53,017 nt of DNA from an uncultured Oscillibacter sp. (GTDB lineage Bacteria > Bacillota > Clostridia > Oscillospirales > Oscillospiraceae): assembly GCA_910585385.1 (NCBI GenBank), contig CAJUDV010000004.1, forward strand, positions 1 through 53,017, written 5' to 3'. A program made the position numbers and the translations under genes. Of the stretch, positions 1-8,845 are shown one piece after another. Each line of letters opens with the position of its first letter. The stretch's first letter is position 1. The notes under the pieces were generated by a model. That model made no database searches and had not been told where the DNA came from. It saw only the letters and a program-made list of their open reading frames with translations.

Positions 1-1293
<1,293 letters not shown>

Positions 1294-1363
1294 TTCCGGC
1301 GCGTTTGCCGGGGGCAATCTCCTGCTTTAGGGCGGTAAGCGCCATCTCAATACCATGAAGAAA

Positions 1364-1400
1364 GCGGCCCCGCATCGTGAGACACGGGGCCGCTTTTTTT
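1364..1400 (+). terminator. Intrinsic terminator after ppdK
   Basis: A perfect 9-bp GC stem (1364-1372 with 1385-1393) with a 12-nt loop is followed by seven T residues. It lies 70 bp after the ppdK stop. Confidence 0.93.
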
Positions 1401-1505
1401 GATTCTCTGAACGATTTTGGAGACGGCGCGAAGCGGCGCTCAGGCCGTCTCAAATTTTCAAAGGGGCATATTCGTTGAGAGGAACTTCCGATATTTAGTT
1501 TTCGC

Positions 1506-1534
1506 TTGCAATATCGGCTCCCGCTGGTTATACT
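1506..1534 (+). promoter_or_regulatory. Sigma-A-type promoter for the CitC-like gene
   Basis: TTGCAA (1506-1511), a 17-bp spacer and TATACT (1529-1534) lie about 120 bp before the start at 1652. A second TATAAT at 1625-1630 has no good -35 and is too close to the ribosome binding site. The stretch 1294-1651 otherwise holds the ppdK terminator and two palindromes. Confidence 0.65.
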
Positions 1535-1564
1535 ATAAAGCGCAAGGTTAAGAATACGATGCAG

Positions 1565-1610
1565 AAGCGAGAGTACTCTCGCTTTTGTCCGCGGCATGCC
1601 GCGGACAAAA
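1565..1610. repeat. Two abutting perfect palindromes in the leader of the CitC-like gene
   Basis: Positions 1565-1584 form a perfect 20-bp palindrome (arm AAGCGAGAGT). Positions 1583-1610 form a perfect 28-bp palindrome (arm TTTTGTCCGCGGCA). They overlap by 2 bp and lie between the predicted promoter and the start codon, so they would be transcribed as hairpins. They could be operators for a dimeric regulator, leader RNA structures, or a scar of a mobile element. No T-tract follows, so they are not a simple terminator. Confidence 0.8.
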
Positions 1611-1651
1611 GTTAACTTGAGCGTTATAATGCTTGGAGGAACGCGCCGCAT

Positions 1652-3760
1652 ATGGTTTACACGGAACGAAATCAGCTTGCCATTATAGAATTGCAGAGGG
1701 AACAGGACGCGCTGCCGTATGAGGCGCTGTTTCAGATCCTGACAGAGCGTCCATCTCTGGCGGTATATGTTGAATTGAACGGTCTGCTCTACGGAATGAT
1801 TACCCTTGGCCGCATTAGGCGGGCATGGGAAAACCATTTGGAGTGTGTGGAAATCAATAGACATTACTCGTCCATCGGCGCGGATGAGGCTATGAGGGCG
1901 AGGAAGACCTTTTATCAGGGAAGGAACGGCGCGGAGCGGCGGAAAAACATTCAGGTGCTGCCGGTGGTGGACGCCGGGGGAAGGCTGCTGGGGGACTATA
2001 CCGGCATGGACGGCCTGCTGTCCATGGAATACGCCCTGTCTTTGCTGAAAGGCATCAATGCCGCCCCGTTCGTAAAGCGGGGGTTCCGTCTGGTTTTGGT
2101 AAGCCCCCGGAGGGACCTCCCGAAGAGACGGCGCCAGTTTTTAAAACTGAAGGAGATCCTGGAGGAAAAGGGGATTTTGGCGGAGACGGTGGAATTCTCT
2201 CAAGTTCCGGACCGCGCCGGCTCCGCCGACTATATTCTCTTTTGCGACGAGGGAGAGCTCAATACGGCCCGTTTGCTGCTGGACTGCGTGCCGGACGGTG
2301 GGAAAAACAGTCGGGCCTCTTTGATTCTTTACCAGAAATTTGCGGCCCTTTTAAGCGACAGTACATACCAGATCTTAGAGGCGCTTCAAGAACAGGGCGT
2401 CTATGTGCTGACGTTCGCCTTTGAGGAGGATGAATCCGGATTCTTAAAAAGTCTCAACAACCAAATCGAAAACCGCCGCCGGCGTGCCGGAAGGAATCTC
2501 TGCGCAGGGCTGACGCCTGAAATACGGGACGAGTTTCTCTTAGAACTGCGTGAACAATACGCGGATCAGAAGCTGCCGCTTGAATGTTCGTTTCACATAC
2601 GGGACGGCGTTATTCAGCCGCGGGATGCCAGCACGCCCTTTTTTCACTTTGAATACGGGCTGCGGCGCACGACAGGGCAGCCCGAGTGTTATGAGCGCCG
2701 TGTCTGCATGTTTGGGCGGTGCCTTGTTGTTGGCACCTACACGGACGACCGGCATACCGTCCCCAGTCTTTTGCAGGAAAAACTCAACTGCGCGGGGCCG
2801 CGCTGCAAAGTGGAAAATTGGGGGGCGATTGAGAACAGCCGGGGGATGGGAACAGAGGCGATGCTGAGCCGGCTGCTGACGGCGCCGCTCAGGCAGGGGG
2901 ATGTTGTCGTTCTCGATAAGATCAACGCAAATTTAAAGCTCGGGGACGTGCCCAATTTGAATCTGACAGATTCGCTGCGGCGGCGTCAGGTTCCGGAGAC
3001 CTGGTTTATAGACAGCATTCTCCACTGTAATCATAAGGTGAACGAGATCGTCGCGGAGAGCGTTTGCGAAGCGCTGCTCCCGGTTTTGCGCCGGCCCGCG
3101 AAAGACCGCCGTCCCGTCAGGGAAGACCGGGACCCCGTCAGACAGCTCTACCTGGACCGGTACTTTCATGATTTCGACAGGGCCGCCTATGAGACGGTGG
3201 GTTCGATTGTAATGAACTGCAACCCCTTTACATTTGGTCACCGCCACCTCATTGAAACGGCGCTGGAACAGGTGGATTTTCTCATTATCTTCGTATTGGA
3301 TGAAGATCTGAGCCTGTTCTCCTTTGAGGAGCGCTTTGCCATGGTCTGCGCGGGAACGGCTGATTTAGAGCGTGTAAGGGTGGTTCCCAGCGGGAGCTTC
3401 ATTCTTTCCAATATGACGTTTCCTGAGTATTTCATCAAGGAGACGGACGAGGAAGTGGAGGAGAACACAGAAAACGACGTCCGCCTTTTCGCGGAAAAAA
3501 TCGCTCCCAGGCTCGGTATCACCCACCGGTTTGCGGGCGAGGAGCCGGAGGACCCCGTGACAAACATATATAATCAGGCGATGAGGCGCATTCTGCCCGC
3601 GTATGGAATCCGGCTCGTCGAGATTCCGAGGAAAAAGAGCGGAGAGGAAATCGTAAGCGCGTCCCGCGTCCGCAAGTATCTGGAGGAGAACGATTTGGAC
3701 CGGCTGAGCATGTTTGTCCCAGACTCTACAAAGAAGATATTGTTTTATGAAAACAAGTAG
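1652..3760 (+). CDS. CitC-like adenylyltransferase fused to a long N-terminal region
   Basis: The C-terminal ~185 residues (from about 515) match the nucleotidyltransferase domain of [citrate lyase] ligase CitC: NCNPFTFGHRHLIE near 525 carries the phosphate-binding HxGH-like motif, SGSFILSNMTFPEYF lies mid-domain, and an ISASRVRKY-like motif lies near 670. The first ~150 residues include a CBS-like segment (VLPVVDAGGRLLGDYTGMD). A Rossmann-like stretch follows, then a segment (GRCLVVGTYTDD, VENWGAIENSRGMG) reminiscent of an SGNH/polysaccharide-linked fold. No other citrate lyase genes are nearby, so CitC function is doubtful; activation of a small carboxylate or sugar building block is inference. 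Base composition is less GC-rich than neighbours, suggesting transfer. GGAGG at 1636-1640 supports ATG 1652. The TAG stop is the first three bases of the downstream repeat. Confidence 0.75.
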   Translation: MVYTERNQLAIIELQREQDALPYEALFQILTERPSLAVYVELNGLLYGMITLGRIRRAWENHLECVEINRHYSSIGADEAMRARKTFYQGRNGAERRKNIQVLPVVDAGGRLLGDYTGMDGLLSMEYALSLLKGINAAPFVKRGFRLVLVSPRRDLPKRRRQFLKLKEILEEKGILAETVEFSQVPDRAGSADYILFCDEGELNTARLLLDCVPDGGKNSRASLILYQKFAALLSDSTYQILEALQEQGVYVLTFAFEEDESGFLKSLNNQIENRRRRAGRNLCAGLTPEIRDEFLLELREQYADQKLPLECSFHIRDGVIQPRDASTPFFHFEYGLRRTTGQPECYERRVCMFGRCLVVGTYTDDRHTVPSLLQEKLNCAGPRCKVENWGAIENSRGMGTEAMLSRLLTAPLRQGDVVVLDKINANLKLGDVPNLNLTDSLRRRQVPETWFIDSILHCNHKVNEIVAESVCEALLPVLRRPAKDRRPVREDRDPVRQLYLDRYFHDFDRAAYETVGSIVMNCNPFTFGHRHLIETALEQVDFLIIFVLDEDLSLFSFEERFAMVCAGTADLERVRVVPSGSFILSNMTFPEYFIKETDEEVEENTENDVRLFAEKIAPRLGITHRFAGEEPEDPVTNIYNQAMRRILPAYGIRLVEIPRKKSGEEIVSASRVRKYLEENDLDRLSMFVPDSTKKILFYENK

Positions 3761-3922
3761 GCCTTGGTTGATAAATGGCGGAATGCCCAACGGCGAGAGA
3801 TTTTTTCGCCAATCAAGGCGGTTTGACGCAGCCATACTTTGTGTATGGCAAGGAAAATCAACGCAGAGCGGCGGAAAAAGGTCCGTCGTTTGGGCGTTTT
3901 GACATTTTTCAAACAAGGCCTA
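3758..3922. repeat. Dispersed repeat copy R1 (165 bp, MITE-like)
   Basis: The element starts TAGGCCTTGGTTGA and ends with the imperfect complement TTTCAAACAAGGCCTA, giving terminal inverted repeats of about 14 bp. Its middle holds a hairpin (GCCATAC, 5-nt loop, GTATGGC), and intermediate segments pair as well, so the whole unit is a long imperfect palindrome. The copy at 39241-39405, in opposite orientation, differs at only three positions. No transposase is encoded; ORFs across it are shadows. Its first three bases form the stop codon of the CitC-like gene. A TTGACA hexamer lies near one end. Confidence 0.88.
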
Positions 3923-4024
3923 GGCGGCCAGGGATGGGCGCGGCCTGAAAATGCGGGAGGGCCCGCGGGGAGCCGCGGCGTCGTGCTCTCCTGCGGTCCG
4001 CGGGGGAATCGGCGGGTTTTGCGG

Positions 4025-4052
4025 TTGCTTTTTCTGCCGGGACTGATATAAT
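4025..4052 (+). promoter_or_regulatory. Predicted promoter for the PH/GRAM-like gene
   Basis: TTGCTT (4025-4030), a 16-bp spacer and a perfect TATAAT (4047-4052). The transcript would have a ~165-nt leader containing a 6-bp hairpin (4069-4093) followed by six T, a possible attenuator. Nothing else is recognised between R1 and the gene. Confidence 0.6.
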
Positions 4053-4225
4053 ATACCCCGTAAACGCGTCTGGGCATCCCCGTAAGAGGCGCTTTTTTAC
4101 CGGCGGGAACGCGGGCGTTTCCGCGTCTCTTCATGGAAGCGGAAGCTGCGCCGGGCATTTGGAGCGGCGCGTTTTCCGGGGCACAGCCTCGGCTGCGCAC
4201 TTTAAATTTGAAAAGGAGAATCAGT

Positions 4226-4543
4226 ATGGCGAAATTTCAGCTGAACGGCGGCGAGAAGCTGCTGGGCGAGGCCCAGGCCTCCCATGTGAAGACCGTGATG
4301 TTCCTCCCCCAGGCCAACCCTGGAAAGCTGTATGTGACGGACCGGCGCGTAGTGTTTGAGCCGACGCAGGGCAAGGCGTCCTCCGCCTTTGAGAGCGCCC
4401 TGGAGGAGATCGAGGGATTCACGGTGGGGGCGGCCAGCACCATCACCCTGAGGGTCAAGGGCGGCGAGAGCCGCAAGATCACAGGGATGTTCAACAAGAA
4501 GCTGATTCAGGCCCTGACAGAGGCCGGCGTTCAAAAGAGCTGA
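4226..4543 (+). CDS. Small PH/GRAM-like domain protein
   Basis: A 105-residue cytoplasmic protein resembling bacterial PH/GRAM-like single-domain proteins. It has the strand pattern LYVTDRRVVFEP, then residues with an aliphatic-polar beta rhythm (IEGFTVGAASTITLRVKGG), and a C-terminal helix (FNKKLIQALTEAG). There is no signal peptide or membrane segment. AAGGAG at 4213-4218 fixes ATG 4226 over a longer in-frame upstream ATG. It is monocistronic, with its own promoter and a terminator at 4561-4583. A lipid- or protein-binding role is family inference; the biological function is unknown. Confidence 0.65.
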   Translation: MAKFQLNGGEKLLGEAQASHVKTVMFLPQANPGKLYVTDRRVVFEPTQGKASSAFESALEEIEGFTVGAASTITLRVKGGESRKITGMFNKKLIQALTEAGVQKS

Positions 4544-4560
4544 GAGACTGGATTTCCCCC

Positions 4561-4590
4561 CGCCCCGGCCGCAGGCCGGGGCGGGTTCTT
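4561..4590 (+). terminator. Terminator after PH/GRAM-like gene
   Basis: A perfect 10-bp GC stem (4561-4570 with 4574-4583) with a 3-nt loop; the following T-tract is interrupted (GGTTCTTTCC). Confidence 0.7.
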
Positions 4591-4665
4591 TCCTGTCCAA
4601 ACACTCCTCCCGGCGGAGACATATAATGGAACAGCCATATTATAACCTGCCCAGGAGGGAATGAC

Positions 4666-5301
4666 ATGAGTCAGCGATACCCGTTTCAAACAAAGACGCT
4701 TTCCTTTGGCCTCAGTTCTCTGAGCCCCTACTGCGACCCGGACACACTATACCTCCATCACGGCCAGTACTACGCCCAGAAGGTCCGGGAGCTGAACGGC
4801 CTGGTGTCCAAGCACCGCCTGACAAACCTCACCCTGGAGGAGCTGCTCACCCAGGACATCAAGATGCCCGCCGCCCGCTTGGCCCAGCTGAAGGGGGCGG
4901 CCGGAGCCGTCTACAACCACGAGCTGTACTTTGACGGAATCCAGTCCGTCATGGACACGCCGCCCCTGAACAAGCTGACGGGCGTTTTGATCGGGGTCTA
5001 CGGCTCCATGAGCGCCTTCAAACGGCTGCTGCTGGAGGCCGCCGAGAGTCTTCCGGGAGCCGGCTGGGTATGGCTGGCGGCGGAGCGGAGCGGCGGCCCC
5101 CACATCGTCATCACGGACAACAACGAGACGGTGGACCTCCGGGCCGTTCGGCCCATCTTCGTGGCGGACCTCTGGGAACACGCGTATTTTCTGGATGACC
5201 AGTTCAACAAGGAGAAATATCTGGACTACTGGTTCTCCTTTCTGGACTGGAACAAGGCGGAGGCCCGCTTTGAACAGTCCAGAGCGGAGGTCCCGTGCTG
5301 A
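4666..5301 (+). CDS. Fe/Mn superoxide dismutase homologue with altered active-site periphery
   Basis: This 211-residue protein has the two-domain Fe/Mn SOD layout. All four metal ligands align: His31 (LYLHHGQYY), His85 (VYNHELYF), and Asp168 and His172 (DLWEHAYF). The second shell differs from canonical enzymes: the gateway HH pair is Tyr35-Tyr36, the universal Tyr34 is Lys39, and the positions of the active-site glutamine are Ala81 and Asn153. Classical SOD turnover is therefore uncertain, although metal binding is likely. It lacks a signal peptide. AGGAGG at 4653-4658 sets the start, and a TATAAT at 4622-4627 lacks a clear -35. A bidirectional terminator follows. Confidence 0.82.
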   Translation: MSQRYPFQTKTLSFGLSSLSPYCDPDTLYLHHGQYYAQKVRELNGLVSKHRLTNLTLEELLTQDIKMPAARLAQLKGAAGAVYNHELYFDGIQSVMDTPPLNKLTGVLIGVYGSMSAFKRLLLEAAESLPGAGWVWLAAERSGGPHIVITDNNETVDLRAVRPIFVADLWEHAYFLDDQFNKEKYLDYWFSFLDWNKAEARFEQSRAEVPC

Positions 5302-5320
5302 TTGGAGCGTCCATAAAATA

Positions 5321-5359
5321 CCGGCTCCGGCCTCTGTGGCCGGAGCCGGTTTGATTTTA
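5321..5359. terminator. Bidirectional terminator between convergent genes
   Basis: A perfect 12-bp stem (5321-5332 with 5338-5349) followed by TTTTGATTTT on the plus strand lies between the SOD homologue and the convergent AIM24-family gene. Confidence 0.88.
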
Positions 5360-6037
5360 ATTCCCCGTGGCGATGAAGGGGCGGACCGCCCCCGCCACGC
5401 TGCTGATGGGCATGGTCTGGAGATAGACCCGGCCCGGGCCGGTGACGACGGTGTTGAAAAGTCCCTCGCCGCCGAAGACCATGTTTTTTACCCCGGGCAC
5501 CGCCTGGATGTCCATGGAGCAGGTGACGTCCATGGCCGCCAGGTATCCCGTGTCCACAATGATGGACTGCCCCGCCGACAGGTCGTACTCCATCACAAAG
5601 CCGTCAAACTCCGTAAAGACAATGCCCCGGCCGGAGAGCCTCTGCATAATGAAGCCCTCGCCGCCGAAGAGGCCCGCCCCCAGCCGCTTCTGGAAGAACA
5701 CCGACAGCTCCACCGTTGCCTCGCTGGCCAGAAAACCGCTCTTTTGCACCACCAGCTCCCGGCCCGGTCCGATCTCAAAGGCCCGGATGTCTCCGGGAAA
5801 ACTGGAGGCAAAGGCGATCATGCCCGGGCCGCCCTGGGCGGTGTAGCGGTTTTGGAACATGGCCTCCCCGGCGAACATCCGCCCCAGAGCCTTGCCCAGT
5901 CCGCCGCCTGTGGTGGTCTCCATCTTCATGTTGGGGCTCATCCAGCTCATGCTGCCCCGCTCGGTGATCATGGTCTCTCCTGCGCTCAGCTGGCAGATAA
6001 CCACGGGCAGGGGCTTTCCCTCAATCCGGTATTCCAT
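5357..6037 (-). CDS. TIGR00266/AIM24-family protein
   Basis: This 226-residue protein matches the TIGR00266/DUF124 (AIM24) family: repeated beta-rich segments with glycine turns, including GESMITERGSM-type and GGGLGKALGRMFAGE motifs near the N-terminus and FGGEGLFNTVVTGPGRVYLQT near the C-terminus. The family forms a double-psi-like beta fold of unknown biochemical role. GGAGGAG precedes ATG 6037, which is preferred to the ATG at 6061. The start overlaps the 3' end of the upstream membrane protein by 17 bp, so the two are probably co-transcribed and translationally coupled. No signal peptide is visible. Confidence 0.85.
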   Translation of the reverse strand: MEYRIEGKPLPVVICQLSAGETMITERGSMSWMSPNMKMETTTGGGLGKALGRMFAGEAMFQNRYTAQGGPGMIAFASSFPGDIRAFEIGPGRELVVQKSGFLASEATVELSVFFQKRLGAGLFGGEGFIMQRLSGRGIVFTEFDGFVMEYDLSAGQSIIVDTGYLAAMDVTCSMDIQAVPGVKNMVFGGEGLFNTVVTGPGRVYLQTMPISSVAGAVRPFIATGN

Positions 6038-6626
6038 CGTGCTTCTCCTCCGTCTGTTCACTGATATTTGGAGACTCCTCCGCCGTTTTGCGGAAGAGCC
6101 GGTAAAACCGTTCCATAAACTGAAAAGTAAACCCTCCGGGAAACATGCTGTTCACCGTCAGGGCCATGACGACGCCGATGCCGGTGTCAAAAATGCGGTT
6201 CAGGGCGTAGCTGATGTAGCTATCCACCGGGGTGCTGAAGAGGATGATGCACAGCACCACGCCCCCGGGCTGGACGCCTCCCACCCAGAAGATCTGGCAC
6301 AGGAGAATCAGCGCCACGGTGCCCACAAACACCAACGGCACCAGCAGCAGCGTGTGTCCGCCGTTGGGATAGAAAATCAGGTAGATCCGGAAGAGGGCCA
6401 TACCCAAAAGGCCGCCGATGGCGGTGCCGAAGAGGCGGTTTCCGCCGTGGAGCTTGGAGCTCTCCAGATCGCTGCCCATGCCGAAGATGGCGCCGATGCA
6501 GGCAAAGGCGGGGCTGCGGTTCCAGAAATAGTAAATCAGCGCGCAGAGGGCGGCGGCCAGAGCCGTCTTGATATTGCGCATGCCGATTCTGGGGAGGCGG
6601 CGGGAGGCCCGGCTGGTTTGGCTCAT
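6021..6626 (-). CDS. Aromatic-acid-exporter-like (ArAE/FUSC) membrane protein
   Basis: A 201-residue protein with a basic N-terminus (GMRNIKTALAAALCALIYYF) and about five to six hydrophobic segments, matching the N-terminal membrane half of the aromatic acid exporter family 1 (ArAE_1/FUSC). The conserved core includes FACIGAIFGM and GGNRLFGTAIGGLLG. A short cytoplasmic tail follows the last membrane segment, without the long C-terminal domain of full-length members. AGGAGAG supports ATG 6626. The gene overlaps the AIM24-family gene. Substrate is unknown. A TTGACA in repeat R2 upstream (6697-6702) lacks a convincing -10 at the right distance. Confidence 0.75.
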   Translation of the reverse strand: MSQTSRASRRLPRIGMRNIKTALAAALCALIYYFWNRSPAFACIGAIFGMGSDLESSKLHGGNRLFGTAIGGLLGMALFRIYLIFYPNGGHTLLLVPLVFVGTVALILLCQIFWVGGVQPGGVVLCIILFSTPVDSYISYALNRIFDTGIGVVMALTVNSMFPGGFTFQFMERFYRLFRKTAEESPNISEQTEEKHDGIPD

Positions 6627-6686
6627 GGAAATCTCTCCTGACCCGCAGGCCGGTTTGGGGGAAGCCTGCTGATATGATTCGGCCGT

Positions 6687-6782
6687 GTTCAAAAAATGTC
6701 AAAACACCCAAAGAGCGGAGGGGCTCCGCGGCTCTGGGCTGTCGTTTCCCGCCGCTGAGCATTCCGCCGTTTACCAAACGAA
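6687..6782. repeat. Decayed copy R2 of the dispersed repeat
   Basis: Both ends resemble R1/R3: the left end retains AAAAATGTCAAAACRCCCAAA and the right end retains GCATTCCGCCRTTTAYCAAAC, while the centre is missing and replaced by a GC-rich hairpin. Length is about 95 bp rather than 165. It sits upstream of the ArAE-like gene in the otherwise non-coding stretch 6627-6944, which also contains the terminator of the HPr-like gene. Confidence 0.6.
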
Positions 6783-6881
6783 ATTCAGTATATCACGGCG
6801 GAGAGCCGATGAAAAGAGGGCTGCGCAAAAATTTGCGCACTTATGCAAAATTTGCCGAAGGCCGGCGGGGCCCGAAGCGGC

Positions 6882-6925
6882 AAAAAAATCCCCGGCGCTC
6901 CGCGTGGCAGCGCGGAACGCCGGGG
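6882..6925 (-). terminator. Terminator of the HPr-like gene
   Basis: A 15-bp stem with one wobble (6911-6925 with 6890-6904) is followed on the minus strand by a T-rich tract (A7 at 6882-6888 on the plus strand). Confidence 0.92.
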
Positions 6926-6944
6926 GTTGGATCAGGACGGGGAC

Positions 6945-7166
6945 TCAGGCCATTTTGGATACCAGCCGGTCCAGGCTCTTGGGGTCTACGCTGTCCTCGG
7001 TCACCACATTGACCCGCTTGCCGATCAAGGCGTACAGGCCCAGCAGAGAGCGGGCGTCCAGCATCAGCGTGTCGGTGCTGAGCCAGACCTCGTAGGGTGT
7101 TTCGGTGGCCAGCTCGTTGATCTTCTCCACCTGGTCACGGTCTTTTATGTCAAGTTTCTTAACCAT
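6945..7166 (-). CDS. HPr-like protein lacking the phosphorylatable histidine
   Basis: A 73-residue protein with the HPr-fold signature in its second half (TLMLDARSLLGLYALIGKRV), corresponding to the Ser46 region and following helix of HPr. The His15 site (GLHARP) is absent; the aligned N-terminal part reads NELATETPYEVWLS. It therefore cannot act as a PTS phosphocarrier by the standard mechanism, and regulatory binding is only a guess. A genuine HPr is encoded at 45316-45579. AAGGAGG precedes ATG 7166, a strong promoter lies at 7277-7305 and a terminator follows, so it is a one-gene unit. Confidence 0.75.
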   Translation of the reverse strand: MVKKLDIKDRDQVEKINELATETPYEVWLSTDTLMLDARSLLGLYALIGKRVNVVTEDSVDPKSLDRLVSKMA

Positions 7167-7276
7167 CGGATGTTCCTCCTTTTGAATCCGCGCGGTTGGA
7201 CCTGCCGGGAGGACGGCGGGATATGGCCGTCTCCTGCTCCCCGGGCCGGCCCGGTCTCCCCTTGGAGATTGACCAT

Positions 7277-7305
7277 ATTCTAGCAGGGAAAGGCGGATGT
7301 GTCAA
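7277..7305 (-). promoter_or_regulatory. Strong sigma-A promoter of the HPr-like gene
   Basis: On the minus strand: perfect TTGACA (7300-7305), a 17-bp spacer and TAGAAT (7277-7282), giving a leader of about 100 nt. The AT-rich stretch 7306-7385 beyond it has only a 7-bp inverted repeat (CATTCAC/GTGAATG). Confidence 0.85.
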
Positions 7306-7385
7306 CGAGAGTTTTGTATAAAACAACTAAGTTAATCGATTTACTATTGTGCACATTCACGAGTTCTAGCCTGTGAATGCCCGCC

Positions 7386-8303
7386 TCAGCGCCGGGCGGA
7401 GAGCTTTTGCAGCTGCTCCAAAAACTCCGCTGGCAGCGGGCAGGAGAGTTCCACCGGCGCCTCGGTGCGGGGGTGGCGAAACCGCAGGCCCACGGCGTGG
7501 AGGCATTGGCCGTGAAGGCCGGGGACGGGCTTTTTTGCCCCGTAGACCGTGTCGCCCAGGATCGGGTGGCCGATGTGGGCCATGTGGACCCGGATCTGGT
7601 GGGTGCGTCCCGTCTCCAGCCGGCATTGGACGTGGGTGAAGCCGGGAAACCGGGCCAGCGCCTGCCAGCGGGTGACGGCAACGCGGCCGCCGGGCACCAC
7701 CGCCATGCGCTTGCGGTCCGTGGGATGGCGGCCAATGGGAGCATCCACCGCGCCGCTGTCCTGGCGGAGATTTCCAACGACAATGCACTCATAGGTCCGG
7801 GCCAGGGTGTGGTCCTGGAGCTGGGCGGACAACCGGCGGTGAGCCAGGTCGTTTTTGGCGGCGATGATGAGGCCGGAGGTGTCCCGGTCGATGCGGTGGA
7901 CGATGCCGGGCCGCAGGGCCCCGCCCACGCCGGAGAGGGAGCTCCCGCAGTGGAACAGCAGGGCGTTGACCAGGGTGCCGTCGGGGTGGCCCGGCGCGGG
8001 GTGGACCACCAGTCCCTTGGGCTTGTTGACGACAATGACGTCGCCGTCCTCGTAGACCACGTCCAGGGGGATGTCCTGGGGAATCAGGTCCACCGGCTCC
8101 GGCTCCGGCAGAAGGACCTCCACGGTCTCGTTTCCGGTGAGCCTGGCGCTCTTGGCCAGGGGCTTCCCGCCGCAGGTTGCCAGGCCCTCTTCTAAGAGCC
8201 GGGCGGCGGCGGAGCGGGTCAGGCCATCCACGGCCTCCGAAAGCCACACATCCGCCCGGCGGCCCGCTTGGTCCTCACCGGGCCGCAGCGTCAGCGTCTC
8301 CAT
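7386..8303 (-). CDS. rluD: RluA/RluD-family 23S rRNA pseudouridine synthase
   Basis: A 305-residue RluA-family pseudouridine synthase that isomerises specific uridines in large-subunit rRNA. An S4 RNA-binding domain (about 15-75: RRADVWLSEAV, RSAAARLLEEG) precedes the catalytic domain. The signature HRIDRDTSG carries the catalytic Asp139; RTHQIRVHMAHIGHPILGD follows. GAGGAGG six bases upstream favours ATG 8303 over ATG 8333. The start overlaps the lspA 3' end by 29 bp, an arrangement (lspA-rluD) common in Firmicutes. Assignment to RluD rather than another RluA subfamily is by this synteny. Confidence 0.92.
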   Translation of the reverse strand: METLTLRPGEDQAGRRADVWLSEAVDGLTRSAAARLLEEGLATCGGKPLAKSARLTGNETVEVLLPEPEPVDLIPQDIPLDVVYEDGDVIVVNKPKGLVVHPAPGHPDGTLVNALLFHCGSSLSGVGGALRPGIVHRIDRDTSGLIIAAKNDLAHRRLSAQLQDHTLARTYECIVVGNLRQDSGAVDAPIGRHPTDRKRMAVVPGGRVAVTRWQALARFPGFTHVQCRLETGRTHQIRVHMAHIGHPILGDTVYGAKKPVPGLHGQCLHAVGLRFRHPRTEAPVELSCPLPAEFLEQLQKLSARR

Positions 8304-8808
8304 GGGGGCCTCCTCTTTTGTCGTATTTCTCATAGAACCAGAGGTAGTACACCGCCGCCAGCAGGGCGCCGGAGACTACGCAGACGTCCGCCACGTTGAA
8401 CACGGGGTAGGCGGGCCAGAACTGGAAGTGGAACATATCCACCACATAGCCCAGCCGCACCCGGTCAATGATGTTGCCCAGTCCCCCGGAGAGGATGAGA
8501 CAGCCCGCCAGCACCCCCAGGGGATGCCGGACAATCCGGCGGAACAGCGCCGCCAGCACCGCCAGCAGGATCAGCGAGGTGAGCCCCACCAGCAGCCACC
8601 GCTGCCCGGAGAAGCTGGACCAGGCCGCGCCGTAGTTGTGGACCCGGGTCAGCTCCACCAGGCCCGGCAGAAAGTCCCTGGCCGGGTCGGCGGTCCAGTA
8701 GATGTGGGGAGGGACAGGGGCGGCGAAGTGGGCCGCGGTCCACCATTTCACCCATTGGTCCAGCCCCAGCAGGGCCGCCCCCAGCAGGGCGCAGAGGGGA
8801 TAGATCAT
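8275..8808 (-). CDS. lspA: Lipoprotein signal peptidase II
   Basis: A 177-residue four-helix membrane aspartyl protease that removes signal peptides from diacylglyceryl-prolipoproteins. Family blocks are visible: DQWVKWW in helix 1, NYGAAWS in the extracytoplasmic loop, GGLGNIIDRVRLGYVVDMF (Asp124) and FNVADVCV (Asp141), the two catalytic aspartates. AAGGAGCG sets ATG 8808, discarding a 22-codon upstream extension. It is the first gene of an lspA-rluD operon. Two lipoprotein substrates are encoded in this window (29570-31069 and 45984-46355). Confidence 0.96.
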   Translation of the reverse strand: MIYPLCALLGAALLGLDQWVKWWTAAHFAAPVPPHIYWTADPARDFLPGLVELTRVHNYGAAWSSFSGQRWLLVGLTSLILLAVLAALFRRIVRHPLGVLAGCLILSGGLGNIIDRVRLGYVVDMFHFQFWPAYPVFNVADVCVVSGALLAAVYYLWFYEKYDKRGGPHGDADAAAR

Positions 8809-8845
8809 AGTAAACGCTCCTTTGCCGCATGTTGAAATTTCCTCC

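Noticed and set aside
3365..4200. Minus-strand ORFs over R1 and the 3' end of the CitC-like gene
   Set aside because: They translate the palindromic repeat and an antisense frame; no independent support.
6670..6702. TTGACA in R2 as promoter for the ArAE-like gene
   Set aside because: No -10 better than AATCAT or ATCATA at 17-18 bp spacing; evidence too weak to list.
7280..8035. 251-codon frame overlapping rluD
   Set aside because: Alternative frame of rluD, Pro/Ser/Arg-rich; the rluD frame has all motifs.
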